Shown in pieces: positions 38,244-47,060 of a stretch of 64,000 nucleotides of DNA (position 1 is its first letter; every line of letters begins with the position of its first letter). Under the pieces are notes generated by a model. It worked only from the letters and a program-made list of their open reading frames with translations. It was not told the DNA's origin and searched no databases. Origin of the DNA: Rhizobium sp. NXC24 (GTDB taxonomy: Bacteria; Pseudomonadota; Alphaproteobacteria; Rhizobiales; Rhizobiaceae); the NCBI RefSeq assembly GCF_002944315.1, contig NZ_CP024314.1:558001-622000 (forward strand), in the 5' to 3' direction. Position numbers and translations under genes: made by a program.

Positions 38244-40076
38244 ATGGCGTCAATTCAGAATAAAATCATCATTGCAAGCGTCGCGATTTTCGTGTTGGCA
38301 GGGGGCGCGACGGGCGTTGGCGTATGGTCGACATCCATCCTATCCGGAAACAACGCCGAAGTTGCCCGATCGGCACAAGTGCTTCGAAATCACATGCAGG
38401 CCGACATGATGCATGACGCGCTTCGCGCTGACGTGCTTGCCGCTCTGCTGGCAACCAATCCGGCTGCCGGTTTGGCGGCGGACGCGGTGAAGGCGGATCT
38501 GGCGGAACACGAGGCGTCGTTCCGGGAAATGATCGCGGCCAACAAGGCACTCGCGACCGATGCGGCCACGCAACATGTGCTTGCCGGTCTCGAGCCGCCG
38601 CTTCTTGCCTATATCGACAGCGCCAAGAAGATGGTCGACCTTGCAGGCAAAGATCAGTCCGCGGCCATGAAATCGCTGCCAGAATTTATGAACCAGTTTT
38701 CCGCGTTGGAAACTGTGATGGAACAGACTGGAGATCAGATCAACGCGGTCTCCGAAGAGATCACAAAGCGCAGCGCTGATACGCAAGCTCTTGTCGACAC
38801 GCTTTTGAAAGTGATTCTCGGATTGACCGCGCTGTTCTCGGTCGGTCTCTATTGGCTGACCCGGAAGACGGTTACCAAGCCGATGCTCGCTCTTTCCGGC
38901 GACATGAAGAAACTTGCGAGCGGCGACACCAACATCACCTCCGCAGGTGCCAGTCGTTCGGATGAAATCGGCGCCATGGCATCGGCTGTCGAAGTCTTCC
39001 GACGGGCAGCAATTGCCAACAAGCAGCTCGAACACGACGCCGAGGCAGCTCGCGAGGAAGCCGAAGCCGACCGGATCGCGTCGCGAAAGCAGGCCGATGA
39101 AGATGCTAGCGCGCGCCTTCGTGCCGCCACATCGGGCCTCGGTGCCGGGTTGAAGAGGCTCGCTGCCGGCGATCTTGCATTTCAACTCGATGAGCCCTTC
39201 TCTCCGGACTTCGAGAGCCTTCGCCATGATTTCAACAGCTCGGTGAAGCAACTTGGAGATACGTTGAGCGCCATCTCAATGGCGATCACGGCGATCGACG
39301 ACGGCACCAGGGAGATCGCATCGGGCGCCAACGATCTTTCCAGACGAACCGAACAACAGGCAGCATCGCTTGAAGAGACGGCCGCGGCACTCGATCAGAT
39401 TACGGTCAACGTGTCGAATTCGAGCAAGCGCACGGACGAAGCTCGCGCAGAGGCGACGAAAGCAAACCATAGTGCAGCAAAATCCGCCGAAGTCGTGTCG
39501 CATGCCGAAGAAGCAATGCGCCGTATCGAGGCTTCCGCAGAACAGATCTCCAGCATTATCGGCGTTATCGATGAAATCGCCTTCCAGACCAATCTTCTGG
39601 CGCTGAACGCAGGCGTCGAAGCTGCTCGCGCAGGCGAGGCCGGCAAGGGTTTTGCCGTCGTCGCGCAAGAGGTGCGTGAACTCGCACAAAGATCGGCTCA
39701 AGCCGCCAAGGAAATCAAAGGACATATCCAGAAGTCCTCGGACGAGGTCGAAAGCGGCGTGAAGCTGGTGCTCGATACCGGTCAGGCTCTAAAGACCATC
39801 AGCGGACAAATTGCGGGCATTAATCAGCATATGGACGCGATCGCCACCTCCGCCAAGGAGCAATCGACCGGGCTTGCCGAAGTCAACGTCGCCGTCAATT
39901 CCATGGATCAGACAACGCAGCAGAACGCGGCGATGGTCGAACAGTCCACGGCCGCATCGGCGAGCCTTGCTCAGGAAGCGGCCAAGCTTCGCGATCTCGT
40001 CTCGCAGTTCAAGCTGCAGGCGGCTGCGATGCAATCCGTTGCGCCGCGCCGCGTAAGGGGCGAGATGGCCGCGTAA
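38244..40076 (+). CDS. Methyl-accepting chemotaxis protein
   Basis: 610-residue chemoreceptor. TM1 about 8-28, periplasmic four-helix-type sensor about 30-195, TM2 about 196-216 ([17 protein letters not shown]), HAMP, a second HAMP-like stretch, then the signalling domain with [34 protein letters not shown] and the downstream return helix. Ends in RRVRGEMAA with no CheR tether. ATG 38244 is preceded by GGTGAGG. Monocistronic. Ligand unknown. Confidence 0.93.
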   Translation: MASIQNKIIIASVAIFVLAGGATGVGVWSTSILSGNNAEVARSAQVLRNHMQADMMHDALRADVLAALLATNPAAGLAADAVKADLAEHEASFREMIAANKALATDAATQHVLAGLEPPLLAYIDSAKKMVDLAGKDQSAAMKSLPEFMNQFSALETVMEQTGDQINAVSEEITKRSADTQALVDTLLKVILGLTALFSVGLYWLTRKTVTKPMLALSGDMKKLASGDTNITSAGASRSDEIGAMASAVEVFRRAAIANKQLEHDAEAAREEAEADRIASRKQADEDASARLRAATSGLGAGLKRLAAGDLAFQLDEPFSPDFESLRHDFNSSVKQLGDTLSAISMAITAIDDGTREIASGANDLSRRTEQQAASLEETAAALDQITVNVSNSSKRTDEARAEATKANHSAAKSAEVVSHAEEAMRRIEASAEQISSIIGVIDEIAFQTNLLALNAGVEAARAGEAGKGFAVVAQEVRELAQRSAQAAKEIKGHIQKSSDEVESGVKLVLDTGQALKTISGQIAGINQHMDAIATSAKEQSTGLAEVNVAVNSMDQTTQQNAAMVEQSTAASASLAQEAAKLRDLVSQFKLQAAAMQSVAPRRVRGEMAA

Positions 40077-40112
40077 CGGCTCCATTAATTGAGCGCACTG
40101 TCACGCGTGCGT

Positions 40113-40778
40113 TCAGTCGGGTGCTTTTCGATTGCCAAGGCGGGCACTCCACGCCCGCACGGTCTCGGCCACCGTCCTCAGGTCGTCGGCGGCCGTGAAG
40201 CCCGAAACTGCCTTACGCGGCTTCAGATCATGATCGCCATCTTCGAGCCAGACTATTTCAATGGCGTCCGACAACACATAACACGCCACTTCCTCACGAG
40301 TGCCGAATTCATCGCGCGTGCCCTGGCAGATCAAGGTCGGAGTCTTTAATTCGGCAAGGTGCGCCGTGCGCAGATTTTCGGGTTTTCCCGGCGGATGAAA
40401 GGGGTAACCCAGGCAGAGCAGACCGGCGATCTTGCCGGCCGCGTAGAGTTCATCGGCGATCATGCTTGCTACGCGGCCGCCCATTGATTTGCCTCCGATA
40501 ATGAGCGGACCGGTGGCGCCGAGCTCCGTGATCGCTGCCAGATATTCGTCCTTCAGCGTTTCCGCCCGGGGCGGCGGTTTTCGTAAGCCGGAACTGCGGC
40601 GGCCGGCCATGTAGGTGAATTCAAAACGAGCAACACGAATATTGCGTTCGGCGAGGGCGCCAGCGGCAGCGTTCATCGAAGCGGAATCCATCGGCGCACC
40701 CGCGCCATGCGCGAGGAGAATGGTGACACCAGCGTCTTCCGGGCCTTGAAGAAGAAACTTGCCGTTTGCGATCGTCAT
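40113..40778 (-). CDS. Small alpha/beta hydrolase (KANL3/Tex30-like)
   Basis: 221 residues, serine-hydrolase fold: oxyanion loop ILLAHGAGAPMDS, nucleophile elbow GGKSMGGRVAS (Ser about 97), acid region CQGTRDEFGTREE and catalytic His in LEDGDHDLKPRK. This pattern fits the alpha/beta hydrolase_11 group. ATG 40778 is chosen, though a TTG 12 codons upstream is possible; ribosome sites are weak for both. Cytosolic, substrate unknown. It converges with the chemoreceptor gene. Confidence 0.8.
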   Translation of the reverse strand: MTIANGKFLLQGPEDAGVTILLAHGAGAPMDSASMNAAAGALAERNIRVARFEFTYMAGRRSSGLRKPPPRAETLKDEYLAAITELGATGPLIIGGKSMGGRVASMIADELYAAGKIAGLLCLGYPFHPPGKPENLRTAHLAELKTPTLICQGTRDEFGTREEVACYVLSDAIEIVWLEDGDHDLKPRKAVSGFTAADDLRTVAETVRAWSARLGNRKAPD

Positions 40779-40862
40779 GCGGCTAGTTTTCGCCCATGCC
40801 TTCCGGTTTGACAATCAGGGGCATGAAAAACCTGGATCAAACAATCGCAGGCCGAATGGCAG

Positions 40863-41051
40863 TTAAAGCCGTTGCTTTGTTCCGGCGCTTTTGCCATCGG
40901 AGCTTTTCGAACGTTCCTCGAAGCGCTCGGGGCCTTTTGCGAGGCTCGAACCTTTTTTGGCTTCCACCTTCTTCTCTTCTTTCGCTGCGCTCCTCCTCAA
41001 TCCACGCGCGGCTTGCCTGCCTTTTTCTGTAGGTGCTTGCTCGATACCCAT
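40863..41051 (-). CDS. Small basic Lys/Glu-rich protein
   Basis: 62 residues, very charged and probably disordered, with ARGLRRSAAKEEKKVEAKKG and ERFEERSKSSDGKSAG. Family not recognised. Strong ribosome site GGAGG 8 nt before ATG and a GGAAC-N18-TT promoter 33-57 nt upstream favour a real stress gene over a longer overlapping frame. Confidence 0.65.
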   Translation of the reverse strand: MGIEQAPTEKGRQAARGLRRSAAKEEKKVEAKKGSSLAKGPERFEERSKSSDGKSAGTKQRL

Positions 41052-41083
41052 TGCCTTTTCCTCCGCGGCTGCTGATGAAACCC

Positions 41084-41108
41084 AACGGTTAAGTTATAAC
41101 TTCGTTCC
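41084..41108 (-). promoter_or_regulatory. Candidate EcfG/RpoE2 general-stress promoter
   Basis: Minus-strand GGAAC (41108-41104), 18 nt, TT (41085-41084); the 3' box reads CCGTT, close to the CGTT form used by other alphaproteobacterial EcfG factors. Upstream of the 62-residue basic protein gene. Confidence 0.6.
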
Positions 41109-41124
41109 GCCGAGCTTTGAGCTG

Positions 41125-41196
41125 TGGGTATCGGCTATACGGCAGCTTAAACGATGTCCTTGGGTATCGGCTATACGACAGCTTAAACGATGTCCT
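41125..41196. repeat. 36-bp tandem duplication at the LacI gene 3' end
   Basis: Positions 41125-41160 and 41161-41196 are two head-to-tail copies differing at one base (G at 41142, A at 41178). Each copy carries the last codons of the regulator (Asp-Ile-Val) and a stop, so the outer copy is a spare stop region beyond the true end. Confidence 0.9.
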
Positions 41197-42241
41197 TGAG
41201 CCCATCCAACGGCCCGGTCAGGGCCGTTCGCGGCGGCACCAGATCCGGGCGGATCAGGTGGATTTTCGGTGGTGTCCGCGTTTCCTCGATCAGTTCGAAC
41301 GCCTTGGTAATCATGCCCTCCACATCCTGGCGCATCATGATGACGGGGAAGGGGAGGAAGGACCCGAACGGATCATAGTCGTAGCAGCCGACGACCAGAT
41401 CCGCGAAGGTTTCGTGCGGATGGGCCGACATGAAGCGCAGCAGCCCTTCGAAGTTGATCGAAGAGTTGATGAAGAGTGCGCGCGGCAGACGGCCAGCCTT
41501 CTCGAAAAACGTCTCGAAGGCAATTCGGGCCGTGTTGGGGGAATAGCCGGTCGGTTGAATCGACGCTTCCGGATCGGCTCCAAGAAGCGCGCGTTTGACT
41601 TCCCGGAAGCCGCGGATGCGTTCGCGGCTGGCGTGATCGTTTCGCCCGCCGAACAGGAAGAGTTCATCGGGGCTTAAGGGATCCTCGGGGGCAAAGTGAT
41701 GGATGATCGCTTCCGTCAGGATGCGGCCGCCTTGGTAATTGTCGCTAATGACCGAATGGACCTTCGTGCCTGGAAGGTCGATGTTGATGTGTTTCAGCCC
41801 TGCGGCTTCGCAGACTTCGTGCACGCCGTCCGGGTCCGTCGCGCCGCATATGAACAGCTCGTCAATGGAATAGGAGATCAGGTTCTCGGCGGTCTCGCGC
41901 TCTTCCTGGGGGTCGCGGCTGGAGCTGACCACGATCGGACATTGGCCACGTTGCCGCACATGGGCTTCGAAAGTCTGAGCCATCGAGGAGAAGTAGCGAT
42001 TGTCATAAACGGGCAGCATCAGCCCCACCAATCCCGAGCGGGATCTGCGCAGCCCCTGGGCCTGCCGGTTGGTGGTATACTGGTGCTTTTCCGCGAGTTC
42101 GCGAATGAGGTCGGCGGTACTTTCCTTGATGCGGCGCTTGCGCCAGGTGCCGTTCAGGACCGCGCTGACGGTCGAGGGAGAAATTCCGGAGAGCACAGAT
42201 AGGTCATAGATCGTGGCCTTCTTTCGACTGTCTTTCTTCAT
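41183..42241 (-). CDS. LacI-family transcriptional regulator
   Basis: 352 residues: HTH KATIYDLSVLSGISPSTVSAVL with the hinge helix region, then a type I periplasmic-binding-like effector domain (GLVGLMLPVYDNRYFSSMAQ, DELFICGATDPDGVHEV, HSVISDNYQGGRILTEAI, LFLFGGRNDHASRERIRGF, ADLVVGCYDYDPFGSF). ATG 42241 has GAGGAG 6 nt upstream. Divergent from the sugar ABC operon, with a LacI-like palindrome between, so it probably represses that operon and responds to its sugar. It is the only regulator in the locus. Confidence 0.92.
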   Translation of the reverse strand: MKKDSRKKATIYDLSVLSGISPSTVSAVLNGTWRKRRIKESTADLIRELAEKHQYTTNRQAQGLRRSRSGLVGLMLPVYDNRYFSSMAQTFEAHVRQRGQCPIVVSSSRDPQEERETAENLISYSIDELFICGATDPDGVHEVCEAAGLKHINIDLPGTKVHSVISDNYQGGRILTEAIIHHFAPEDPLSPDELFLFGGRNDHASRERIRGFREVKRALLGADPEASIQPTGYSPNTARIAFETFFEKAGRLPRALFINSSINFEGLLRFMSAHPHETFADLVVGCYDYDPFGSFLPFPVIMMRQDVEGMITKAFELIEETRTPPKIHLIRPDLVPPRTALTGPLDGLKDIV

Positions 42242-42310
42242 CAGCGTCTCCTCGGTTCCTCTTAGCGTCCGAGTCCTCTTGACGAAAGGATAGATCTCAT
42301 CGATATTCAT

Positions 42311-42350
42311 TGCACCATCGATTGTGCAAAAAAGAAAGATCGATTGTGCA
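42311..42350. promoter_or_regulatory. Probable LacI-family operator with a second half-site
   Basis: TGCACCATCGATTGTGCA at 42311-42328 is an 18-bp palindrome with one mismatched pair and a central CG, the LacI-family shape. ATCGATTGTGCA repeats at 42339-42350, with copies starting 22 bp apart, two helical turns. Located between the regulator gene and the sugar transport operon. Confidence 0.6.
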
Positions 42351-42482
42351 CAACAATGGTGCCGTTTGAGGAAGCGGCTGCCAAAGGGTGGCGGGGCACT
42401 TATTCGCCACCCACGCCGGAGGAAGGCCGTCGGTCTAGGCGCGCCTGTTTGTTCCCCGAGGGGAACTGTGGAGGAGAAGATC

Positions 42483-43472
42483 ATGAAGAGATTTATCGTG
42501 GCTGCGCTCGCAGCGTCGCTGTCGCTTGCGACCGCCACAATGGCCTTTGCGCAGGACACCGGCAAGGTCGGCATCGTCGTGAAGATCGGCGGCATCCCAT
42601 GGTTCAATGCCATGGAAGCCGGCATCAAGGAGCAGGGAAAGAAACTCGGCGTCGATGCCTCGATGATCGGTCCGACAAGCGCCGATCCGGCGCTTCAAGT
42701 ACGCGCCATCGAGGATCTGATCGCTCAGGGCGTCAAGGTCATCGGCGTCGTTCCCAATGACGCCAAGGTTCTTGAGCCCGTTCTCAGCAAGGCGAAGGAA
42801 AAGGGTATCATCGTCATTACGCATGAATCGCCGGGCCAGAAGGGCGCGGACTGGGACTTCGAGCTTGCCTCCTCGACCGGCTTCGGTGAAGCGCATGCCA
42901 AGCTTCTCGCCGAGAAAATGGGTGGCAAGGGCGAATATGCAGTCTTCGTCGGTTCGCTGACGGTGCCGCTGCACAATGCCTGGGCCGATGCGGCGATTGC
43001 CTATCTCAAGAAGAATTATCCGGATATGAAGCTCGTCGGCGATCGTTACGGCGTGGCAGAAGACGTCGACAAGAGCCGCAGCACGGCGCTCGATCTCATT
43101 TCCGCCCATCCGGATCTCAAAGGCTTCCTCGCCTTCGGCAGTCAGGGTCCGATCGGCGCAGGCCGCGCGATCGAAGAGCGTCGCAAGGTCGGCAAGATCT
43201 TCGTGCTTGGCCCGTTCTCCCCCGGACAAGGACAGAAACTCCTGAAATCGGACGCGATTTCCGGCGGCTTCATGTGGAACCCCAAGCAGGCGGGAGAGGT
43301 GTTCGTGACACTTTCGCAGAAGCTGATGAAGGGTGAACAGATCAAGGACGGCGAGCAGATCGAAGGCTTGGGCACGATCCATCCCGATTTCGAAAAGCAC
43401 AATATCATTGTGGACCAGCTCGTTCCGATCAACAAGAAGACGGTTGCCGATCTCGCGGCAATGGGCCTCTGA
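42483..43472 (+). CDS. Sugar ABC transporter substrate-binding protein (LsrB/RhaS-like)
   Basis: 329 residues with a signal peptide (MKRFIVAALAASLSLATATM, cleavage near AFA-Q). Type I binding-protein fold of the LsrB/RhaS group: GIVVKIGGIPWFNAMEAGIK, VRAIEDLIAQGVKVIGVVPND, VITHESPGQKGADWDFE, FLAFGSQGPIGAGRAIEE, GGFMWNPKQAGEVFV. Strong GGAGGAG before ATG 42483. First gene of a five-gene sugar operon under the LacI regulator. The cargo could be a rare sugar; the operon lacks the kinase, aldolase and isomerase genes expected for AI-2 processing. Confidence 0.9.
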   Translation: MKRFIVAALAASLSLATATMAFAQDTGKVGIVVKIGGIPWFNAMEAGIKEQGKKLGVDASMIGPTSADPALQVRAIEDLIAQGVKVIGVVPNDAKVLEPVLSKAKEKGIIVITHESPGQKGADWDFELASSTGFGEAHAKLLAEKMGGKGEYAVFVGSLTVPLHNAWADAAIAYLKKNYPDMKLVGDRYGVAEDVDKSRSTALDLISAHPDLKGFLAFGSQGPIGAGRAIEERRKVGKIFVLGPFSPGQGQKLLKSDAISGGFMWNPKQAGEVFVTLSQKLMKGEQIKDGEQIEGLGTIHPDFEKHNIIVDQLVPINKKTVADLAAMGL

Positions 43473-43495
43473 AACAAGACCGGTTCTCCCGGCAG

Positions 43496-43521
43496 GCTGG
43501 GCCGGCTTCGGCTGGCCCGGC
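43496..43521 (+). terminator. Intercistronic hairpin after the binding-protein gene
   Basis: Eleven-base-pair stem (two G-T pairs) closed by a TTCG tetraloop at 43507-43510. It lies between the binding-protein and ATPase genes, where such structures usually stabilise the upstream mRNA and reduce read-through, rather than fully terminate. Confidence 0.55.
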
Positions 43522-43559
43522 ATGTCCTCACCCATCCAAGGTATGACGGGCGGATCCGC

Positions 43560-45074
43560 ATGTCTGAGATCGAAAGCGCGAATGCGAGCGGCGGAGCGCT
43601 GCTATCGCTTCGCGACATCAACATAACGTTCGGTGGCGTCAAAGCCTTGAAGAACGTGGCCTTCGAGGTCCATCCGGGCGAGGTTCACTGCCTTGCCGGC
43701 GAGAACGGCTCGGGCAAAAGCACGCTGATCAAGATCATCACCGGTGTCTATCGTCCGGCGCCCGGCGCCATCATCGAATATGACGGCCAGACCTATTCCC
43801 ATATGTCGCCCGTGACCGCGCAGGCGAAGGGAATCCAGGTCATCTGGCAGGATCTCGCGCTGTTCCCAGAAATGAGCGTAGCCGAAAACATCGCGTTTCA
43901 GACGGTGCTCGGTCGCTGGCCTCGCCTCGTCAATTACGCACAGATGCGGCAGCTTGCGATGAACGCGCTGAAACGGCTGGGCGTTGCGCTCGATGTCGAT
44001 CTGCCGCTCAAGGAATTCGCAATCGCCCAACGGCAGATCGTGGCCATTGCCCGTGCCTTGGTCGGCGAAGCGAAGATCGTCTTCATGGACGAGCCGACGG
44101 CCTCGCTCACCCAGTCCGAAACCAATCATCTTCTCGGGATCGTCCGCAATCTCTCCGCTTCCGGCGTCGCTGTCGTCTTCGTCAGCCACCGGCTTGCGGA
44201 AGTGCTCGACATATCGAGCAGGTTGACGGTGCTTAGGGACGGTGCGCTTGTCGGCGTTTATCCGACCAAGGGCATGACGCAATCCCGCATCACCGAACTG
44301 ATGACGGGAAAGACCTTCGACACACATGTTCGGGCGGCGCCGAAGGATCAGCAGCCCGTTGTCCTCGATGTCCGGTCGCTCAGCCGGCGCGGTCAGTTCG
44401 AGGATATTTCGCTGACGGTGCGGCGTGGCGAAACGCTCGGCATTACCGGGCTACTCGGCGCCGGACGGACGGAGCTAGCCCTTGCTCTCTTCGGCATGAC
44501 GAGACCGGATTCCGGTACGATCGCGCTTGATGGCAGGGCAGTGCGCTTCTCTTCCAACCGCGACGCGATCCAGGCGGGCATCGCCTATCTTTCCGAGGAC
44601 CGCCTGTCGCTCGGGCTCATCCAACCGCAATCGATCGCCGACAATCTCGTGATCTCGTCGCTGCGCAAGATACTCTCCAGCGGCTTCCTCTCAGAGGATA
44701 GGAAGGAAAGCCTTGTCGCCCGCTGGATCCGCCAACTCGGTATCAAGATCGGTTTGCCGGAGGATGCGATTTCGACATTGTCGGGCGGCAATCAGCAGCG
44801 CGTCGCCATCGCCAAATGGCTGGCGACCGACCCGAAGCTTTTGATCCTCGATGCGCCAACCGTTGGCGTCGACGTCGGCGCGCGGGCCGGCATCTTCGAT
44901 ATCGTCGCCAAGCTCGCGGAAACCGGGCTGGCGATCATCCTGATTTCCGATGAGGTGCCCGAGGTCTATTTCAATGCGGACCGCGTGTTGCACATGGCGC
45001 AGGGCAGGATCATCGGCGCGTTCGATCCACGGCAATGTTCCCTTCACGATATCGAGGCTGCCGTCTATGCGTAA
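43560..45074 (+). CDS. Sugar ABC transporter ATPase (RbsA/MglA type, two NBDs)
   Basis: 504 residues with two nucleotide-binding domains. The first has Walker A GENGSGKSTLIK, Walker B IVFMDEPTASLT and VVFVSHRL. The second has the degenerate GLLGAGRTELAL, signature LSGGNQQRVAIAKWL and LLILDAPTVGVDVGARAGI. This is the class used by ribose, xylose, rhamnose and AI-2 importers. Ends 8 nt inside the next permease gene, so translation is coupled. Confidence 0.93.
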   Translation: MSEIESANASGGALLSLRDINITFGGVKALKNVAFEVHPGEVHCLAGENGSGKSTLIKIITGVYRPAPGAIIEYDGQTYSHMSPVTAQAKGIQVIWQDLALFPEMSVAENIAFQTVLGRWPRLVNYAQMRQLAMNALKRLGVALDVDLPLKEFAIAQRQIVAIARALVGEAKIVFMDEPTASLTQSETNHLLGIVRNLSASGVAVVFVSHRLAEVLDISSRLTVLRDGALVGVYPTKGMTQSRITELMTGKTFDTHVRAAPKDQQPVVLDVRSLSRRGQFEDISLTVRRGETLGITGLLGAGRTELALALFGMTRPDSGTIALDGRAVRFSSNRDAIQAGIAYLSEDRLSLGLIQPQSIADNLVISSLRKILSSGFLSEDRKESLVARWIRQLGIKIGLPEDAISTLSGGNQQRVAIAKWLATDPKLLILDAPTVGVDVGARAGIFDIVAKLAETGLAIILISDEVPEVYFNADRVLHMAQGRIIGAFDPRQCSLHDIEAAVYA

Positions 45075-46068
45075 TTTCATCAGCACCCATGCGACGGAAA
45101 TTTCCCTGCTGGCAGTGATGATCGTCATCTGTGCCTTCCTGTCTTTCGCCACGGATAATTTCTTCTCCCTCGGCAATACCTTCGATCTCCTGAATATCAG
45201 CGCCGTCAACATCATCTTCGCCGTCGGCCTGCTGGTCGTTCTGATCGCCGGTGGCATCGATATCTCCTTCGCCGTCGGTGCGTCCGTCGTGCAATATGTG
45301 ACGGCGATCGCGCTTGGTTGGATCGGCGGGGGAGGCTGGGTTTCGGGCCTCATCATCGCCGGGTCGATCGGCATCCTGCTCGGAGCGATCAACGCCTTCC
45401 TGATCCATCGCTTCCGGATCATTTCGATCGTCGCGACCATCTCCACCTTCAACATCTATTTCGGGCTTCTCATGTTCTTCACCAAGGGCGTGTCGATCTA
45501 CGACCTGCCCGACTGGCTCACGGACAAGGTCGTGCTGTTCGAGCATGAGATGCCCGACGGCACCTGGATCGAGATCACGCTTCCTGTCCTGGTCATGGTG
45601 ATTTGCGTCGTCGCCACCTGGGTACTCATCACCCGCACCACCATAGGCCGGCAGCTCTATGCCTTTGGCGACAATCCCGAAGGGGCGCGCCGTTTCGGCA
45701 TCAATATCGGCGCGATGCAATTCATCGCTTTCGGCTGGCTGGGATTGATGGCCGGCATCGGCGGGCTTGTGCAGGCGCATTATGCGCAGGAAGTGGTCCC
45801 GAATGCGCTCTACGGTCGTGAGCTCGACGTGCTCGCCGCAGTAGTTCTCGGCGGTGCGCGTCTCGGCGGCGGCAAGGGATCGGTGCTCGGCTGCGTTCTC
45901 GGCGTGCTGCTGATCTCCATCACGCAGAACGGCCTCAATCTGATGGGCGTCTCGCCCTTTGCGTTCAAGATGATCATCGGCGCCATCATCCTGGTCGCCA
46001 TCACGCTATCGAATACGCGGATCGACAAGCTTGTGCCGCTCCTGCGCAGGGAGGGGCAAACACGATGA
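45067..46068 (+). CDS. Sugar ABC transporter permease (RbsC/LsrC-like)
   Basis: 333 residues, about ten hydrophobic segments, BPD_transp_2 type: LLNISAVNIIFAVGLLVVLIAGGIDIS with the GGIDIS loop, IHRFRIISIVATISTFNIY, RQLYAFGDNPEGARRFGI (coupling helix), VVLGGARLGGGKGSVLGC. Start ATG 45067 overlaps the ATPase gene by 8 nt. First of two different permeases, as in RhaPQ or LsrCD systems. Confidence 0.92.
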   Translation: MRNFISTHATEISLLAVMIVICAFLSFATDNFFSLGNTFDLLNISAVNIIFAVGLLVVLIAGGIDISFAVGASVVQYVTAIALGWIGGGGWVSGLIIAGSIGILLGAINAFLIHRFRIISIVATISTFNIYFGLLMFFTKGVSIYDLPDWLTDKVVLFEHEMPDGTWIEITLPVLVMVICVVATWVLITRTTIGRQLYAFGDNPEGARRFGINIGAMQFIAFGWLGLMAGIGGLVQAHYAQEVVPNALYGRELDVLAAVVLGGARLGGGKGSVLGCVLGVLLISITQNGLNLMGVSPFAFKMIIGAIILVAITLSNTRIDKLVPLLRREGQTR

Positions 46069-47060
46069 CCGTTCTCGTCGAAAGTTTCCAGAAACGCTTA
46101 GGCCCGGAGATGGCTGGCCCCTTCTTCGCCTTCATTGCCGTGATGATTTTTTTCGGGCTCGCTTCGCCGCAATTTCTGAGCCAGGCGACCTTCGGTTCGG
46201 TCGCCTTCCAATTGCCCGAGCTTGGCCTCCTGACGCTGGCGATGCTGTTGCCTATTCTGACAGGCGGGCTCAACCTGGCCATAACGTTCACGGCGAATAT
46301 CGCCGGATTGACGGTTGCCTGGGTGCTGCAGGCGAACGGCGGTGTGGACGCCGGACCATTGGCATTCGCTCTCGGATGTGTGCTGGCGCTGGCGGCAGGG
46401 GCGGCGAGCGGCGTGATAATGGGTTGCGTCATCGCCTATACGCGCGCTCATCCCATTCTCGTATCACTTTCGATGATGATCTTCCTGCGCGGCCTTGGCG
46501 AATTTCTCACCCGGGGCGGTGACGTATCCGGCTTTCCGGATTTCATCAGGCCGTTGGGGCATGGGTCGCTGCTCGGCATCCCCGTGCCCCTGATCATCTT
46601 CATCGTCTGCGTTCTCCTCTGGCACCTGCTGCTGACGCGCATGAAGCTCGGCTTCAATACCTATATGATCGGCTCCAATATCGAAGCCGCCCGCTACTCC
46701 GGCGTCAACACGCGCAAGGTCGTCGTCCTCGTTTACACGCTCTCCGGCGCCATGTGCGCGGTGGCCGGCATCATCATGCTGGCGCGTTTCAATTCCGTCC
46801 GCGTCGGCCACGGCGAATCCTATCTGTTGATAACGGTGCTCGCCTGCTTCCTGGGTGGCGTCAATCCGTTCGGCGGCTTCGGCCGCGTGATCCCCGTCTT
46901 CGTGGCGCTGGTCGTTCTGCAGCTTCTGTCCTCAGGGCTGAACCTGATGGGAGCCAACCAGCATCTGGCGACCGCTGTCTGGGGCCTGCTCCTCGTCGGC
47001 GTGATGTTCCTGCGCTGGGTCGCCTCCCACTACAAATTTCTCAACAACAGAAAAGGATGA
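46065..47060 (+). CDS. Sugar ABC transporter permease, second subunit
   Basis: 331 residues of the same BPD_transp_2 family: GLLTLAMLLPILTGGLNLAI (variant GGLNL in place of GGIDLS), FLRGLGEFLTRGGDVSGFP, GFNTYMIGSNIEAARYSGV coupling region, and CFLGGVNPFGGFGRVIPV. Overlaps the first permease gene by 4 nt (ATGA). The heterodimer with the preceding permease would form the channel. Confidence 0.92.
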   Translation: MTVLVESFQKRLGPEMAGPFFAFIAVMIFFGLASPQFLSQATFGSVAFQLPELGLLTLAMLLPILTGGLNLAITFTANIAGLTVAWVLQANGGVDAGPLAFALGCVLALAAGAASGVIMGCVIAYTRAHPILVSLSMMIFLRGLGEFLTRGGDVSGFPDFIRPLGHGSLLGIPVPLIIFIVCVLLWHLLLTRMKLGFNTYMIGSNIEAARYSGVNTRKVVVLVYTLSGAMCAVAGIIMLARFNSVRVGHGESYLLITVLACFLGGVNPFGGFGRVIPVFVALVVLQLLSSGLNLMGANQHLATAVWGLLLVGVMFLRWVASHYKFLNNRKG

